Below, in pieces: positions 7,903-16,830 of a stretch of DNA of 64,000 nt. Source of the DNA: Pseudomonas cedrina subsp. cedrina (GTDB lineage Bacteria > Pseudomonadota > Gammaproteobacteria > Pseudomonadales > Pseudomonadaceae); the NCBI RefSeq assembly GCF_001983175.1, contig NZ_MNPW01000007.1, forward strand, positions 62,001 through 126,000, written 5' to 3'. The translations under genes and the position numbers were made by a program. Every line of letters begins with the position of its first letter. The first letter of the stretch is position 1. The notes under the pieces are model-generated. The model was not told the DNA's origin and ran no database searches. It saw only the letters and a program-made list of their open reading frames with translations.

Positions 7903-8417
7903 AGGTCCACCAGCAGGCAATGTTCGTAGGCTTGGGCCATATAGCGTTTGACCGTGCGTTCGGACACGTCAAGACGTTCGGCTATCTGCCGATAGCCCAG
8001 GCCTTCCAATTGGCTCCAGAGAAACGCGCGGCGCACCAGCGCTGGCAAGCCATCGAGCAGTTCATCCAGGGCTTGCAGGGTCTCCAGCACCAGCCAGCGC
8101 TGTTCGGGCGACGGCACACAGGCTTGCGGCAGGTTTGCCAAGGCATTCAGGTAGGCCTGTTCGAGGCTGCGCCGCTGATGAAAATTCACCAGCAGGCGCT
8201 TGCCCACCGTCACCAGGTACGCCCGCGGCTCCTGCATCTGCGCAATCGGCTGCGCGCTGGCAAGCACGCGCAGGAACGTATCCTGGCTCAGGTCGGCGGC
8301 ATCCCAAGCATTGCCCAGGCGCCGGCGCAACCAGCTTTCGAGCCAGCTGCGATGGTCGCGGTACAGGCTGGCCAACGTCAGTTCGGGGACGTGGGACGGG
8401 ACAACAGCATCATTCAT
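7899..8417 (-). CDS. FecI-type ECF sigma factor
   Basis: A 172-residue extracytoplasmic-function sigma factor. Region 2 is about residues 15-80 ('WDAADLSQDTFLRVL') and region 4 about 110-165 ('LEGLGYRQIAERLDVSERTVKRY'). It is first of a two-gene operon with the FecR-like gene, overlapping it by 4 bases. A Fur-box-like palindrome lies about 35 bases upstream, so iron repression is likely. Target promoters are not identifiable here. Confidence 0.92.
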   Translation of the reverse strand: MNDAVVPSHVPELTLASLYRDHRSWLESWLRRRLGNAWDAADLSQDTFLRVLASAQPIAQMQEPRAYLVTVGKRLLVNFHQRRSLEQAYLNALANLPQACVPSPEQRWLVLETLQALDELLDGLPALVRRAFLWSQLEGLGYRQIAERLDVSERTVKRYMAQAYEHCLLVDL

Positions 8418-8450
8418 AGCAAGCGACCTGCACGGCGCGAGTGAGTCTCA

Positions 8451-8463
8451 AATGAGATTCATT
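8451..8463. promoter_or_regulatory. Fur-box-like palindrome upstream of the ECF sigma gene
   Basis: AATGA-GAT-TCATT is a perfect inverted repeat matching the core of Pseudomonas Fur boxes. It lies 34 bases upstream of the sigma-factor ATG (8417, minus strand), where Fur with Fe2+ would block transcription. Confidence 0.55.
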
Positions 8464-8576
8464 CTATTTAATATCGTGCCGACACACCATGATCTTTTCA
8501 ACGTTGCGTTTATATGGGCGCTTCTGCCTCAAACACCTGCCCGCTCACGGCAGCGTTGCCAGGTCCGACACATTCG

Positions 8577-10022
8577 TCAGAGCCCGCGCCTGCGCAACCA
8601 CTGCAAAAATCCCTTCTTCACCGGCACCGCCGGCGCCTCCTCCGTCAAGGCTTGCGCGGCGTGAATACGGAAGTCCAGCAAGCTTTTCATCGCATCGCCG
8701 ATGTCATGGCGCGCGTCCAGGCAGGGCGTCAGGTATTCCTTCTCGATGCGGTACAGGGTGCAGAACGTCTTGGCGCAAAAGTCCGCCAGCGCGGCCTGGT
8801 CGGTCAGGATGCCCGCCTCGCCGATCACCTCGCCCGGCCCCATGCGCCCGGCTTCGAATGTGTGCCCGCCCTTGGTCAGCATCACCGAGACCACGCCGGA
8901 CTCCACAATGAACAAATGATCGCTGACCTCTCCCGCCGGCAAAATCATCTCGCCGGCACGGTAGGTGTGCAGGGTCATGTTCTGGCTGAAAGTGTCTTTT
9001 TCCTCCTGGCGCAAGGTGGAGAAAATCGTCGAATTATCCAACAGCGCCCGCGCCCGTGACGTTTGCGTCGGGGTAGCGCTTTCGGTGGCCGATAACAGAC
9101 TCACGCCTGCCGCCTGCAGGTGCCGGAAGGCCAGGTCATACAGTTGGTTGCGGACTTCGCGCTTGAGCGGCATCGCCGGAACGAACCCGCTGATTTCGTA
9201 TTCGACACCGCCGCTGGCGGAGGTCTTGAACGCCACGCTCGGCGCGGGCTTGCTCAATAGCGGCCGGCAACCTTGCATCGCCCGCTCCAGCGCCTCGATC
9301 ACCGTTTGCGGACGCGCATGGGGGCTGACCTGCACGCTTACCGCCAAGCCGAACATATCCGCCGGCCGCGAGAAATTGATGATCTTGGCCTTGGCCGCCA
9401 GCGAATTGGGAATCACCGCCATGCTGCCCTGGGAGGTTTGCAGGCGCGTGGCGCGCCAGTCGATATCGGTCACCCGGCCTTCGGTGCCGTCGATGGAAAT
9501 CCAGTCATCCAGTTGATAGGGCTTGGTGGTGTTGAGCACGATCCCGGAAAACACGTCGCTCAGCGTGCTCTGCAACGCCAGGCCGACGATGATCGCCACG
9601 GCGCCGGACGTTGCGAGCACACCCTTGACCGGCAGGTCGAGCACGTAGGCCATGGCGGCAATGATCGCAATCAGGAAGATCACCGCGCCCATCAGGTCCT
9701 GCAGCAGCCGCCCGGTATGCCCGACCCGCTGCATCATCAGCGCACCCAGCAACACCGTCAGCGTACGCGCTGCAAACAGCCACCAGCCGATCTGCAAGGC
9801 GGTGGCCGCCAGGTGCAGCGCCGTGTCGTCCGCATAAGGCGCAAGCTGCATGGGGTTCATGCCGTCGTTGAACAGCACGGCGCTGAATACGGCAAAAATC
9901 ACCAACCGCGCCGCCAGCTTCCAGTTGGCGAGGTCGGCGGAAATAAGGCGCCACACGGCGATGTCAATAAAGATCAGCGCCAGGGCGCACAGCATCGGGT
10001 GATCAGCGATAAATGAGGGCAT
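8577..10022 (-). CDS. MscS-family mechanosensitive channel with C-terminal cyclic-nucleotide-binding-like domain
   Basis: 481 residues. Four or five transmembrane helices (to about residue 165) lead into the MscS pore and beta domain: 'GAVAIIVGLALQSTLSDVFSGIVL' and 'DWISIDGTEGRVTDIDWRATRL'. Residues 330-460 form a cNMP-binding-like domain ('GEMILPAGEVSDHLFIVESG'). This architecture matches bacterial MscS-like cyclic-nucleotide-gated channels. The phosphate-binding cassette reads 'GEAGILTDQAALADF', without the usual Arg of the GE..L...R.A motif, so nucleotide binding is doubtful. The gene stands alone between REP repeats. Confidence 0.88.
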   Translation of the reverse strand: MPSFIADHPMLCALALIFIDIAVWRLISADLANWKLAARLVIFAVFSAVLFNDGMNPMQLAPYADDTALHLAATALQIGWWLFAARTLTVLLGALMMQRVGHTGRLLQDLMGAVIFLIAIIAAMAYVLDLPVKGVLATSGAVAIIVGLALQSTLSDVFSGIVLNTTKPYQLDDWISIDGTEGRVTDIDWRATRLQTSQGSMAVIPNSLAAKAKIINFSRPADMFGLAVSVQVSPHARPQTVIEALERAMQGCRPLLSKPAPSVAFKTSASGGVEYEISGFVPAMPLKREVRNQLYDLAFRHLQAAGVSLLSATESATPTQTSRARALLDNSTIFSTLRQEEKDTFSQNMTLHTYRAGEMILPAGEVSDHLFIVESGVVSVMLTKGGHTFEAGRMGPGEVIGEAGILTDQAALADFCAKTFCTLYRIEKEYLTPCLDARHDIGDAMKSLLDFRIHAAQALTEEAPAVPVKKGFLQWLRRRGL

Positions 10023-10083
10023 CCAGGCGACTCCAGGGCGAATGACGGGAAGATCGCATGAAACGCGAATGCTGGAAACAAAA

Positions 10084-10170
10084 TGTGGGAGCTGGCTTGC
10101 CTGCGATGCGCACGCCTCGGTGTATCAGTCACAGCGCGCTGACGCTATCGCAGGCAAGCCAGCTCCCACA
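10084..10170. repeat. REP doublet (inverted, 87 bp)
   Basis: Arms beginning TGTGGGAGCTGGCTTGCCTG and the complement ending AAGCCAGCTCCCACA, separated by about 37 bases, lie between the 5' end of the channel gene and the 3' end of the pirin gene. Same family as those at 13328, 31357 and 57507. Confidence 0.85.
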
Positions 10171-10188
10171 GGGTTTTGTGCCGAGCCG

Positions 10189-11055
10189 TCAGGCGTCCAT
10201 CCGCCCGAATTGGCCGTAGTGGAAGTCGGCAAACGCCTGATGAATCTCCTGCTCGGTATTCATCACAAACGGCCCGTGACCGACGATAGGCTCGTCGATA
10301 GGCTCACCACTCAACAGCAACACTTTGGCATCTTCGTCGGGCGCCAGGGTCAGTTGGGTGCCGTCGCGCTCGAACAAAGCCAGTTGCCCCTGGCGGGCGA
10401 CCTCCTCGCCGTTGACCCGCACGGTTCCGCTCAGGATCACCAGGGCGGTGTTGCGCCCCTGGTGCAGGTCGAGGGTCACGGGTTGGCCTGCGTTGAGGCG
10501 CAAGTCCCATACATCAATGGGGGTAAATGTACGGGCCGGCCCACGGGCACCGGCAAACTCGCCCGCGATCAGGCGCAGGTGCCCGGCGTCGTTGGCCAGC
10601 GGCAGCACGGGGATGTCGCTGTCGACGAGGGTCTGGTAACCCGCCTCGGCCATTTTGTCCTTGGCCGGCAGGTTGACCCACAGTTGCACCATTTCCATGA
10701 CCCCGCCGCTACGGGCGAAGGCTTCGGAGTGGAACTCCTCGTGGAGGATGCCTTTGGCGGCGGTCATCCATTGCACGTCGCCAGGGCCGATTTTGCCGCC
10801 GGCGCCGGTGGAGTCGCGGTGTTCAACTTCACCGTCGTAGACGATGGTCACGGTTTCAAAACCGCGATGGGGGTGTTGGCCAACACCGCGACGTTGTTCG
10901 GTCGGGGTGAAATCTACGGGGCCGGCGTGGTCCAGCAACAGGAATGGGCTGATGTGCTTGCCCATCGAGTCGTAGGAAAACAACGTGCGTACCGGGAAAC
11001 CGTCGCCGACCCAATGGGCACGAGGGCTGGTGTAGATGCCGATGAGTTTTTTCAT
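10189..11055 (-). CDS. Pirin-family bicupin protein
   Basis: A 288-residue pirin. The N-terminal cupin carries the metal-binding set 'GQHPHRGFETVT' and 'EVEHRDSTG'; a C-terminal cupin follows ('VTLDLHQGRNTALVIL'). I start at 11055 because GGAGGA precedes it, discarding eight upstream codons. Pirins are iron-binding cupins; some are quercetin dioxygenases and others regulators, so the exact role is open. The gene is divergent from the two-component operon. Confidence 0.9.
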   Translation of the reverse strand: MKKLIGIYTSPRAHWVGDGFPVRTLFSYDSMGKHISPFLLLDHAGPVDFTPTEQRRGVGQHPHRGFETVTIVYDGEVEHRDSTGAGGKIGPGDVQWMTAAKGILHEEFHSEAFARSGGVMEMVQLWVNLPAKDKMAEAGYQTLVDSDIPVLPLANDAGHLRLIAGEFAGARGPARTFTPIDVWDLRLNAGQPVTLDLHQGRNTALVILSGTVRVNGEEVARQGQLALFERDGTQLTLAPDEDAKVLLLSGEPIDEPIVGHGPFVMNTEQEIHQAFADFHYGQFGRMDA

Positions 11056-11127
11056 GGTGGTCCTCCAAAGTGCATACACCTTAAATCCCAGGGTAATTCG
11101 GCGCTAGAGGGCAAAAATGACCTTGAT

Positions 11128-11145
11128 CGTTCCACTGATGGAACG
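11128..11145. promoter_or_regulatory. Perfect palindrome between pirin and response-regulator genes
   Basis: CGTTCCA-CTGA-TGGAACG has perfect 7-bp arms in the 180-bp divergent intergenic region. It is a candidate operator for the pirin gene, the regulator operon or both. The binder is unknown. Confidence 0.45.
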
Positions 11146-11235
11146 CAAGACCGCAACACGTTTACAAAAACAGCGTTAATGATAATGACTCGTAGTAATA
11201 TCCGCCCTCTCCCGCTCAACCTGTCGAGTGCCGCA

Positions 11236-11979
11236 ATGCCATTTGCCCCTGCGCCTGCCGCGCCTCGCGTGCTGGTAGTGGATGACCACCGAAAAATCCG
11301 CGAGCCCCTGGCCACTTACCTGCGCCGGCACACCTTTGAGGTGCGCACCGCCGAGGACGCGGCCGGCATGTGGCAATTGCTCAAGACCCAGGCGTTCGAC
11401 GTGGTGGTGCTGGACGTGCTGCTGCCCGATGGCGATGGCTTTGAACTGTGCAACCAGTTACATCGGCGCGGCAACGTGCCAGTGATCCTGTTGACCGCCC
11501 GCGACACCGCCGCCGACCGTGTGCGCGGCCTGGACCTGGGGGCCGACGACTACATCACCAAACCCTTCGAGCCCCGCGAGTTGGTGGCGCGCATCAACAG
11601 TGTGCTGCGCCGCCAGGGTCGTCATACCAGGCCTGCCGCAGCCAGCCGCAGTGCGCGCGCCTATCGCTTCGGCGGCTGGCATTTCAGCGTGATTGGCGCC
11701 ACGCTGTGCCGCGACGGCAGCCCGGCCATCCAGCTCAGTACCGCTGAAAGTCGTTTGCTGCAGGTCTTTCTCGCCCATCCCAATACCCTGTTGCCCCGCG
11801 AACGCCTGATCGATCTCACCGCCGCCGCCGACAGCGACGTGAGCGACCGCGCCATCGATCGTCAAGTCAGCCGCCTGCGCCGCAAACTGGCCCAGGGCGA
11901 TGAAGCGCTGGACCTGCTGCGCACCATATGGGGCGCAGGTTACCTGCTGGCCGCCGAGGTCAGCGAATGCGCGCCCTGA
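11236..11979 (+). CDS. OmpR-type response regulator
   Basis: About 247 residues. The receiver domain has the acidic pair 'VVDDH', phospho-acceptor Asp in 'VVLDVLLPDGDG' and Lys in 'YITKPFEPREL'. It is followed by a winged-helix DNA-binding domain ('LSTAESRLLQVFLAHPN' and 'RAIDRQVSRLRRKL'). Start choice is uncertain: 11236 (MPFAPAP) gives normal length, while ATGs at 11179 and 11185 lie in frame but lack a ribosome site. It overlaps the kinase gene by 13 bases, so the pair is co-expressed. Confidence 0.9.
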   Translation: MPFAPAPAAPRVLVVDDHRKIREPLATYLRRHTFEVRTAEDAAGMWQLLKTQAFDVVVLDVLLPDGDGFELCNQLHRRGNVPVILLTARDTAADRVRGLDLGADDYITKPFEPRELVARINSVLRRQGRHTRPAAASRSARAYRFGGWHFSVIGATLCRDGSPAIQLSTAESRLLQVFLAHPNTLLPRERLIDLTAAADSDVSDRAIDRQVSRLRRKLAQGDEALDLLRTIWGAGYLLAAEVSECAP

Positions 11980-13319
11980 GCAGACTATGGCCGCGCACCT
12001 TGGCGCGGCAGTTGAGCCTGTTGTTGTTATTGGCGCTGCTGGCGTCGAACGCGATTGCGATGCTGGTGCTGCAACGCACCGGCAGCCTGATCCACCCCTT
12101 ATCGCGCAGCTTCAGCCTGGAACGCCTGGGCACTGCCCATCACGCCGCCGTCGATTTGCCGCCCGCCGAAACCGCGCATCTGCTGGCGGCCATGGGCAGC
12201 GCTGGCGCGCGTTTCTGGATGGCGTCAACGCCGGAGGTGGCGCCCTTTGAGCTGCGTCCCGAAGAACAGCGGCTGGCCAACGAACTGCGCAGCCGACTGC
12301 ATCTGAATGAGGCGCTGGCCATCGGCGTGCAACTGGAGCGCATCAGCGGCGCCAATGCTCGCACCCATCTGTTCAGCCCCGCCGGCTGGGCACCGTTACG
12401 CCTGCGCAGCAGCATCGCACTGCCCAATGGCAGCTACCTGAACGCGGTGCAGTTTCCTGCCGGCGCCTATGAATGGGGCCGCGTATTGGCCTACAGCCTG
12501 CCGGTCACCACCCTGCCGGTGCTATTGATCGTGATGTTTTTTATCGCTCGGGTGGTGCGCCCGATCAAAACACTGGCCCAGGCCACTGAGCGGGTGAGCC
12601 GTGGTGAATGGATCGCCCCGCTGCCCGAACAGGGCCCGCAGGAAGCGCGCGAACTCACCGTCGCCTTCAATGCCATGCAGGCCCACCTCGCCCGGCATGT
12701 CGAAGGCCGCACGCGGATGCTCGCCGCGGTCAGCCATGACTTGAACACGCCGATCACCGAACTGCGCCTGCAGGTCGAATTGCTGGAGCCCGGCGCGGCC
12801 CGCGATGACATGCTCGAAAGCCTCAGCGAGTTGAGCGCGATGGTGCGCGAAACCTTGAACTTCGTGCGTGACGACGCGGTGCAGGAACACACCACAACAA
12901 TTTCACTGAGCGCGCTGCTCGATGACCTGGCCAAGCGTTACCAGCGCTTGCAGCAGCCCGTCACCTGGGCGGGCGCGCCACCGCTGCAGGTGACGTGTCG
13001 GCCGTTGGCGCTCAAACGGGCGCTGACCAACCTGATCGACAACGCCCTGCACCACGCCGGCGATGCCAGCCTGCACCTGCTGCGCGAGCACGGCGGTTGG
13101 CTGCGCATCGAGATTCTCGACCACGGCCAGGGTTTGCCCGAGGACTGGCTGAACAAGGTGTTCGAACCGTTCGTGCAGCGCGGCGTCAGCGACGGCGGCG
13201 TGGGGTTGGGCCTGGCGATTGCACGCTCGTGCATCCAGGCCCATGGCGGTGAGCTGGTGCTGGAGAACCGCGCACCGGCCGGCCTGTGCGCGGTGGTGCG
13301 ATTGCCGGCGGCGCTTTGA
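11967..13319 (+). CDS. EnvZ-type sensor histidine kinase
   Basis: 450 residues. The first transmembrane helix is at about 14-36, a periplasmic sensor runs to about 165, then a second helix ('TTLPVLLIVMFFIARVV') and a HAMP domain. The phospho-acceptor is in 'AAVSHDLNTPITELR', and the ATPase has N-box 'NLIDNALHHA', 'DHGQGLPED' and 'GVGLGLAIARS'. The H-box has Asn where most EnvZ relatives have Arg (HDLRTP). It partners the overlapping response regulator. The signal is unknown. Confidence 0.92.
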   Translation: MRALSRLWPRTLARQLSLLLLLALLASNAIAMLVLQRTGSLIHPLSRSFSLERLGTAHHAAVDLPPAETAHLLAAMGSAGARFWMASTPEVAPFELRPEEQRLANELRSRLHLNEALAIGVQLERISGANARTHLFSPAGWAPLRLRSSIALPNGSYLNAVQFPAGAYEWGRVLAYSLPVTTLPVLLIVMFFIARVVRPIKTLAQATERVSRGEWIAPLPEQGPQEARELTVAFNAMQAHLARHVEGRTRMLAAVSHDLNTPITELRLQVELLEPGAARDDMLESLSELSAMVRETLNFVRDDAVQEHTTTISLSALLDDLAKRYQRLQQPVTWAGAPPLQVTCRPLALKRALTNLIDNALHHAGDASLHLLREHGGWLRIEILDHGQGLPEDWLNKVFEPFVQRGVSDGGVGLGLAIARSCIQAHGGELVLENRAPAGLCAVVRLPAAL

Positions 13320-13327
13320 AGCTTTCC

Positions 13328-13414
13328 TGTGGGAGCTGGCTTGCCTGCGATGGCATCAACTCGGCGTGCCTGATGTACCGAGGTGCCTGCATCGCAGGCA
13401 AGCCAGCTCCCACA
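13328..13414. repeat. REP doublet (inverted, 87 bp)
   Basis: Arms starting TGTGGGAGCTGGCTTGCCTG and ending AAGCCAGCTCCCACA flank a spacer of about 40 bases, just after the histidine kinase stop and before the convergent TonB-receptor end. It probably ends both transcripts. Confidence 0.85.
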
Positions 13415-13496
13415 TTTTGAGCGGGACCGACACAGAAAGGATGGAGCAAGCGCCCTCACCGCACACCGCTGAAAAAGTTGTGTAGATACCCAGGCT

Positions 13497-15434
13497 TTAA
13501 AAATTGAGCGTGGCGCCCATCCACAGCGTACGACCATAGTTCACCGTGCCGTAGGTTTCATCGTCCAGGCGCTTGTCGGTGAGGTTGTTTAAGGAGGCGT
13601 TGAGGGTCAGCGAATCGTTCACGTCAAACGAACCACCAAGGTCGGCGGTGGTGTAGCCCGGCGCCGGTTCGTCGGTGATCGTGTTGCCGGTTTCTTCGCC
13701 GTAGTAACTCAACGAAACCCAAGCCTGGGTGCGGTCATTGATCGTCCACTCGCTGCGCACATTGGCTTTTTGTTCGGGCGTGAGGGCCAGCGGCGCGCCC
13801 TTGTTGGCGCCGCTTTTTTGCTCCGAATCGGTGTAGGTGTAATTGGCCTTGAGCAGCACGCTGGGGTTGATGTCCCACTGGCCATTCAGCTCCACGCCCT
13901 GGATGATCGCTTTGTCGACGTTGACCCGCTCCATGATGGTGTAGCTGTTCCAGCGCCGGTCGGTGGTGACGGTGGAAAGTTTGTCCTGGAAGTCATTGTA
14001 GAACAGCGTGACGCCGCCCGACAGGTCGTCACGGTTGCTCCACAGCGCCGAAACTTCGTAGTTGGTGCTGGTTTCGGGCTTGAGGTCCGGGTTGCCAAAC
14101 ATCACGAAGCGGTTGCGGCGCAGGTAGGCATAGTCCTCGACGACCGCACGCAATTCCGGCGCCTTGAAGCCACGGGCGACCCCGCCTTTGAGCGTCCACT
14201 GTTCGGAGGCGCGCCATACCCCGTAGACCCGTGGGCTGAGGTGTGCGCCGTACTTTTCGTGCTCGTCCAGGCGCAGGCCGGTGGTGAGGGCAAAACTGTC
14301 GGTCATCGACCACTCGTTCTCGGCAAACAGGGCCTTTTGCACGACCGAAAACTTATAATCGACGCGGTCGCCCAGGCCCTGGTTCCAGTCGGTCAACTCG
14401 CTTTCATTCCATTGCAGGCCGACGGTGCTGACGTTATGCGCGGTGGGTACCACCAGCTTGGCGTCGAACACGGTGTTCTTGATCTCGGGTTTGCGCCCGT
14501 AGATGTCGGTTTGTGCGACAGTGGCCTTGCCTTCGCGGCTGGACGTTTCCTGGGACAAGGCGACGTCCGAGGTGGCCCAGCCCCAACGACCCTGATGGGA
14601 CAGCGACCAGTGGTCGCGGTTGTTTTCCTGCTCGCGCGTGGCCCAGTTGGCGCTCATGCCGTCGCCGTTTTTCAAGCGCGTGGCACCGGCTTCCAGCAGG
14701 ATGTCGTGGTCGATAGTGGGCGTGAATGCCAGGCGTGCGGTGAGGTCACGGTGGTCGGCCTGGCTGAAGCCATTGGTCTGTTCGATGTCATCGTCGGCCT
14801 GGCGATCCAGGTAACGGCCCCACACCTGCAAGCCCAGGAAGTCTTCCTTGAGCGGGCCGCTGAGGTAGAACTGGGTCTGGCGCGCGTTGCCCTGGTCGCT
14901 GTGCTGGCGTGCCGAATAGTCGTATCCCAGCGAACCGCCCCAGGTCGGCGACACCTTGCGGGTGATCACGTTGATCACCCCGCCGATGGCATCCGACCCG
15001 TACAGCGAAGACATTGGCCCGCGCACCACCTCGATGCGCTCGATGGCGGCGGCCGGCGGCACGAAGCTTTGCTCGTAGCCACTGTTGCCATTGACCCGCG
15101 ATTCGCGCGCGCTCTGGCGTTTGCCGTCGACCATGATCAAGGTGTAGTCGGCCGGCATGCCACGGATGGAGATGTCGGTTTCATTCGCGCCGCCATTGAC
15201 GGTCACGCCTTCCACGTCGCGCACCGCATCGCCAAGGTCGCGGTAGGACTTGCGCCGCAGCGCTTCGCCGTCGATCACGGTGACGGAGGCCGGGGCGTCC
15301 TCGACGCTTTGTGCAAAGCCGGAAGCCGTCACCACCACATCATTAAGTGCCAGGGGTTCATCGGCGGACGCGTTGAGGCTGCCCGCAACCAGCAGGGCCA
15401 GGGGTGAGAAGCGAAAAGCAGTAAGCATCGACAT
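13497..15434 (-). CDS. TonB-dependent outer-membrane receptor (FepA/CirA-like)
   Basis: 645 residues. The signal peptide (about 1-23, ends NASA/DE) is followed by a TonB box-like 'NDVVVTASG', the plug ('ERIEVVRGPMSSLYGSDAIGG') and a 22-strand barrel ending in the outer-membrane signal 'TLWMGATLNF' with terminal Phe. I start at 15434 because TAAGG precedes it. No N-terminal signalling domain is present, so it is not the partner of the FecI/FecR pair. It resembles siderophore receptors such as FepA, PirA and CirA. The ligand is likely a catechol siderophore or breakdown product (inference). Confidence 0.88.
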   Translation of the reverse strand: MSMLTAFRFSPLALLVAGSLNASADEPLALNDVVVTASGFAQSVEDAPASVTVIDGEALRRKSYRDLGDAVRDVEGVTVNGGANETDISIRGMPADYTLIMVDGKRQSARESRVNGNSGYEQSFVPPAAAIERIEVVRGPMSSLYGSDAIGGVINVITRKVSPTWGGSLGYDYSARQHSDQGNARQTQFYLSGPLKEDFLGLQVWGRYLDRQADDDIEQTNGFSQADHRDLTARLAFTPTIDHDILLEAGATRLKNGDGMSANWATREQENNRDHWSLSHQGRWGWATSDVALSQETSSREGKATVAQTDIYGRKPEIKNTVFDAKLVVPTAHNVSTVGLQWNESELTDWNQGLGDRVDYKFSVVQKALFAENEWSMTDSFALTTGLRLDEHEKYGAHLSPRVYGVWRASEQWTLKGGVARGFKAPELRAVVEDYAYLRRNRFVMFGNPDLKPETSTNYEVSALWSNRDDLSGGVTLFYNDFQDKLSTVTTDRRWNSYTIMERVNVDKAIIQGVELNGQWDINPSVLLKANYTYTDSEQKSGANKGAPLALTPEQKANVRSEWTINDRTQAWVSLSYYGEETGNTITDEPAPGYTTADLGGSFDVNDSLTLNASLNNLTDKRLDDETYGTVNYGRTLWMGATLNF

Positions 15435-15458
15435 GGACCTTAGGATTGGACTCAAAAG

Positions 15459-15475
15459 AGAATCGTAATCATCCA
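15459..15475. promoter_or_regulatory. Possible Fur site upstream of the TonB receptor
   Basis: GAGAATCGTAATCATCC resembles a degenerate Fur box and lies about 25-40 bases upstream of the receptor ATG. The match is partial; iron regulation is expected for this receptor class. Confidence 0.3.
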
Positions 15476-15506
15476 GCCCCGAATAACTTGGACAAAGTGT
15501 GACAAC

Positions 15507-16721
15507 TCAGACGCTGGGCACCCACGCCGCACGCCGCTCGCGCAACAGGTGAAAGGCGACAAAGGCCATCACCGCAAAGCCCCCCTGGATGATGATCATC
15601 GGCGCAGCACTGCCGTCGCGCAGCTGGCTCAACAACAGGCCGCTGCAGGTGGCGCCAAACATCTGTGAAAAGCCCATCAGTCCTGCCGCCAGCCCCGCGC
15701 GGTGCGCATTGGGCATCACGCCGCCGGTGACCGAACCGGGCAGAACCAGGCCGCCGCCAAGGGTCGCCAGGGCGATGGGAATATCCAGGCCCACTGCCGA
15801 CAGGCCGAACAGCGCATAGATGACCACCGCCAGCCCCCCACCGCAGGCCACCAGCGCGACGCCCATCGATACGATGCGCTGCGGCCCCAGGCGCATGATA
15901 TTGCGTCGGGTATAAGTGGAGCCGACGATCAGCATCGACACGATCAGGCCGAAGTTGATGCCATATTCCAGGCTGCTGAACCCCAGCAGGTTGATAAACA
16001 CCGCCGATGACCCGGCGATCACCGCAAACATCGCGCCATAGGTGCACGCCAGGGCCACGGCGAACGCGCGGTATTGGCGGCCCTTGAGCAGGTCCAGGTA
16101 TTGCCCGCCCAGTGTGCGCCAATGGCCCGCCTTGGGATCGAGGTAGTGGTTGCTCTCGCGAAAGACCAACACGGCCAGCAGCAACACCACGCTGCCGATC
16201 ACCAGCGCCAGGATGATCGGCGCGCGCCAACCCAAGAGTTTGATCAGCAGCCCGCCGACCATCGGCGCCACCACAATGGCGTAGAGCATGCCGATCATGG
16301 TCAGCGCCAGGGCCGGCCCCGCTTCGGCCTTCCACACGTCGCGCACCACCGTGCGCGCCAGCACCAGCGCGGCGCAGGCGCCGAGGCCCTGCAGCACACG
16401 GGCGGCGATGAACTGGTAAATGTCGTGGACCAGCAGCATCGACAAGGTCGCCACCACATACAGCAGCAGGCCGCCGATCAGCACCGGGCGGCGACCGATC
16501 CGGTCCGACAGCGGGCCGAACAGCAATTGCCCCAGGCCAAAGGCTGCGACGAACGCCGACAACGCCATCAATGCGGAACCGGCGGGCGCCGCCAGCGCCT
16601 GCTCGATCGCGCCCAGGCCGGGAATGATCAGTTGGGTCGAAACCTCTCCAAGCGCCGTCAGGGCCACCAGTAAAAACAACAAGCTGCGCGATGGGGCCGG
16701 GGCGTTTGCCATAGGGAACAT
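15507..16721 (-). CDS. Bcr/CflA-family MFS drug exporter
   Basis: 404 residues with 12 predicted transmembrane helices. The Bcr/CflA signature 'GQLLFGPLSDRIGRRPVLIGG' follows the second helix, then 'RVLQGLGACAALVLARTVVRD'. These proton antiporters export bicyclomycin, chloramphenicol, cysteine or siderophores. Its stop lies 72 bases before the receptor ATG on the same strand, so the two may be co-transcribed, raising siderophore or metabolite export as one possibility. The start at 16721 or 16712 cannot be separated; neither has a clear ribosome site. Confidence 0.88.
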   Translation of the reverse strand: MFPMANAPAPSRSLLFLLVALTALGEVSTQLIIPGLGAIEQALAAPAGSALMALSAFVAAFGLGQLLFGPLSDRIGRRPVLIGGLLLYVVATLSMLLVHDIYQFIAARVLQGLGACAALVLARTVVRDVWKAEAGPALALTMIGMLYAIVVAPMVGGLLIKLLGWRAPIILALVIGSVVLLLAVLVFRESNHYLDPKAGHWRTLGGQYLDLLKGRQYRAFAVALACTYGAMFAVIAGSSAVFINLLGFSSLEYGINFGLIVSMLIVGSTYTRRNIMRLGPQRIVSMGVALVACGGGLAVVIYALFGLSAVGLDIPIALATLGGGLVLPGSVTGGVMPNAHRAGLAAGLMGFSQMFGATCSGLLLSQLRDGSAAPMIIIQGGFAVMAFVAFHLLRERRAAWVPSV

Positions 16722-16830
16722 CCGTGAGGCTGGATTAAGTTATATTTCGACCATAATATGCGCGAAAAATTATGTCCATAATTTTATTGTCCGCTCGGCG
16801 CCGATCAGCCATACGTCGGTGCCTTGTCCC

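Noticed and set aside
13770..15407. 545-codon plus-strand open frame
   Set aside because: Antisense to the TonB-dependent receptor, which has signal peptide, plug and barrel motifs.
13497..15434. Receptor as partner of the FecI/FecR pair
   Set aside because: The mature protein begins directly with the TonB box and plug; the signalling domain required for FecR contact is missing.
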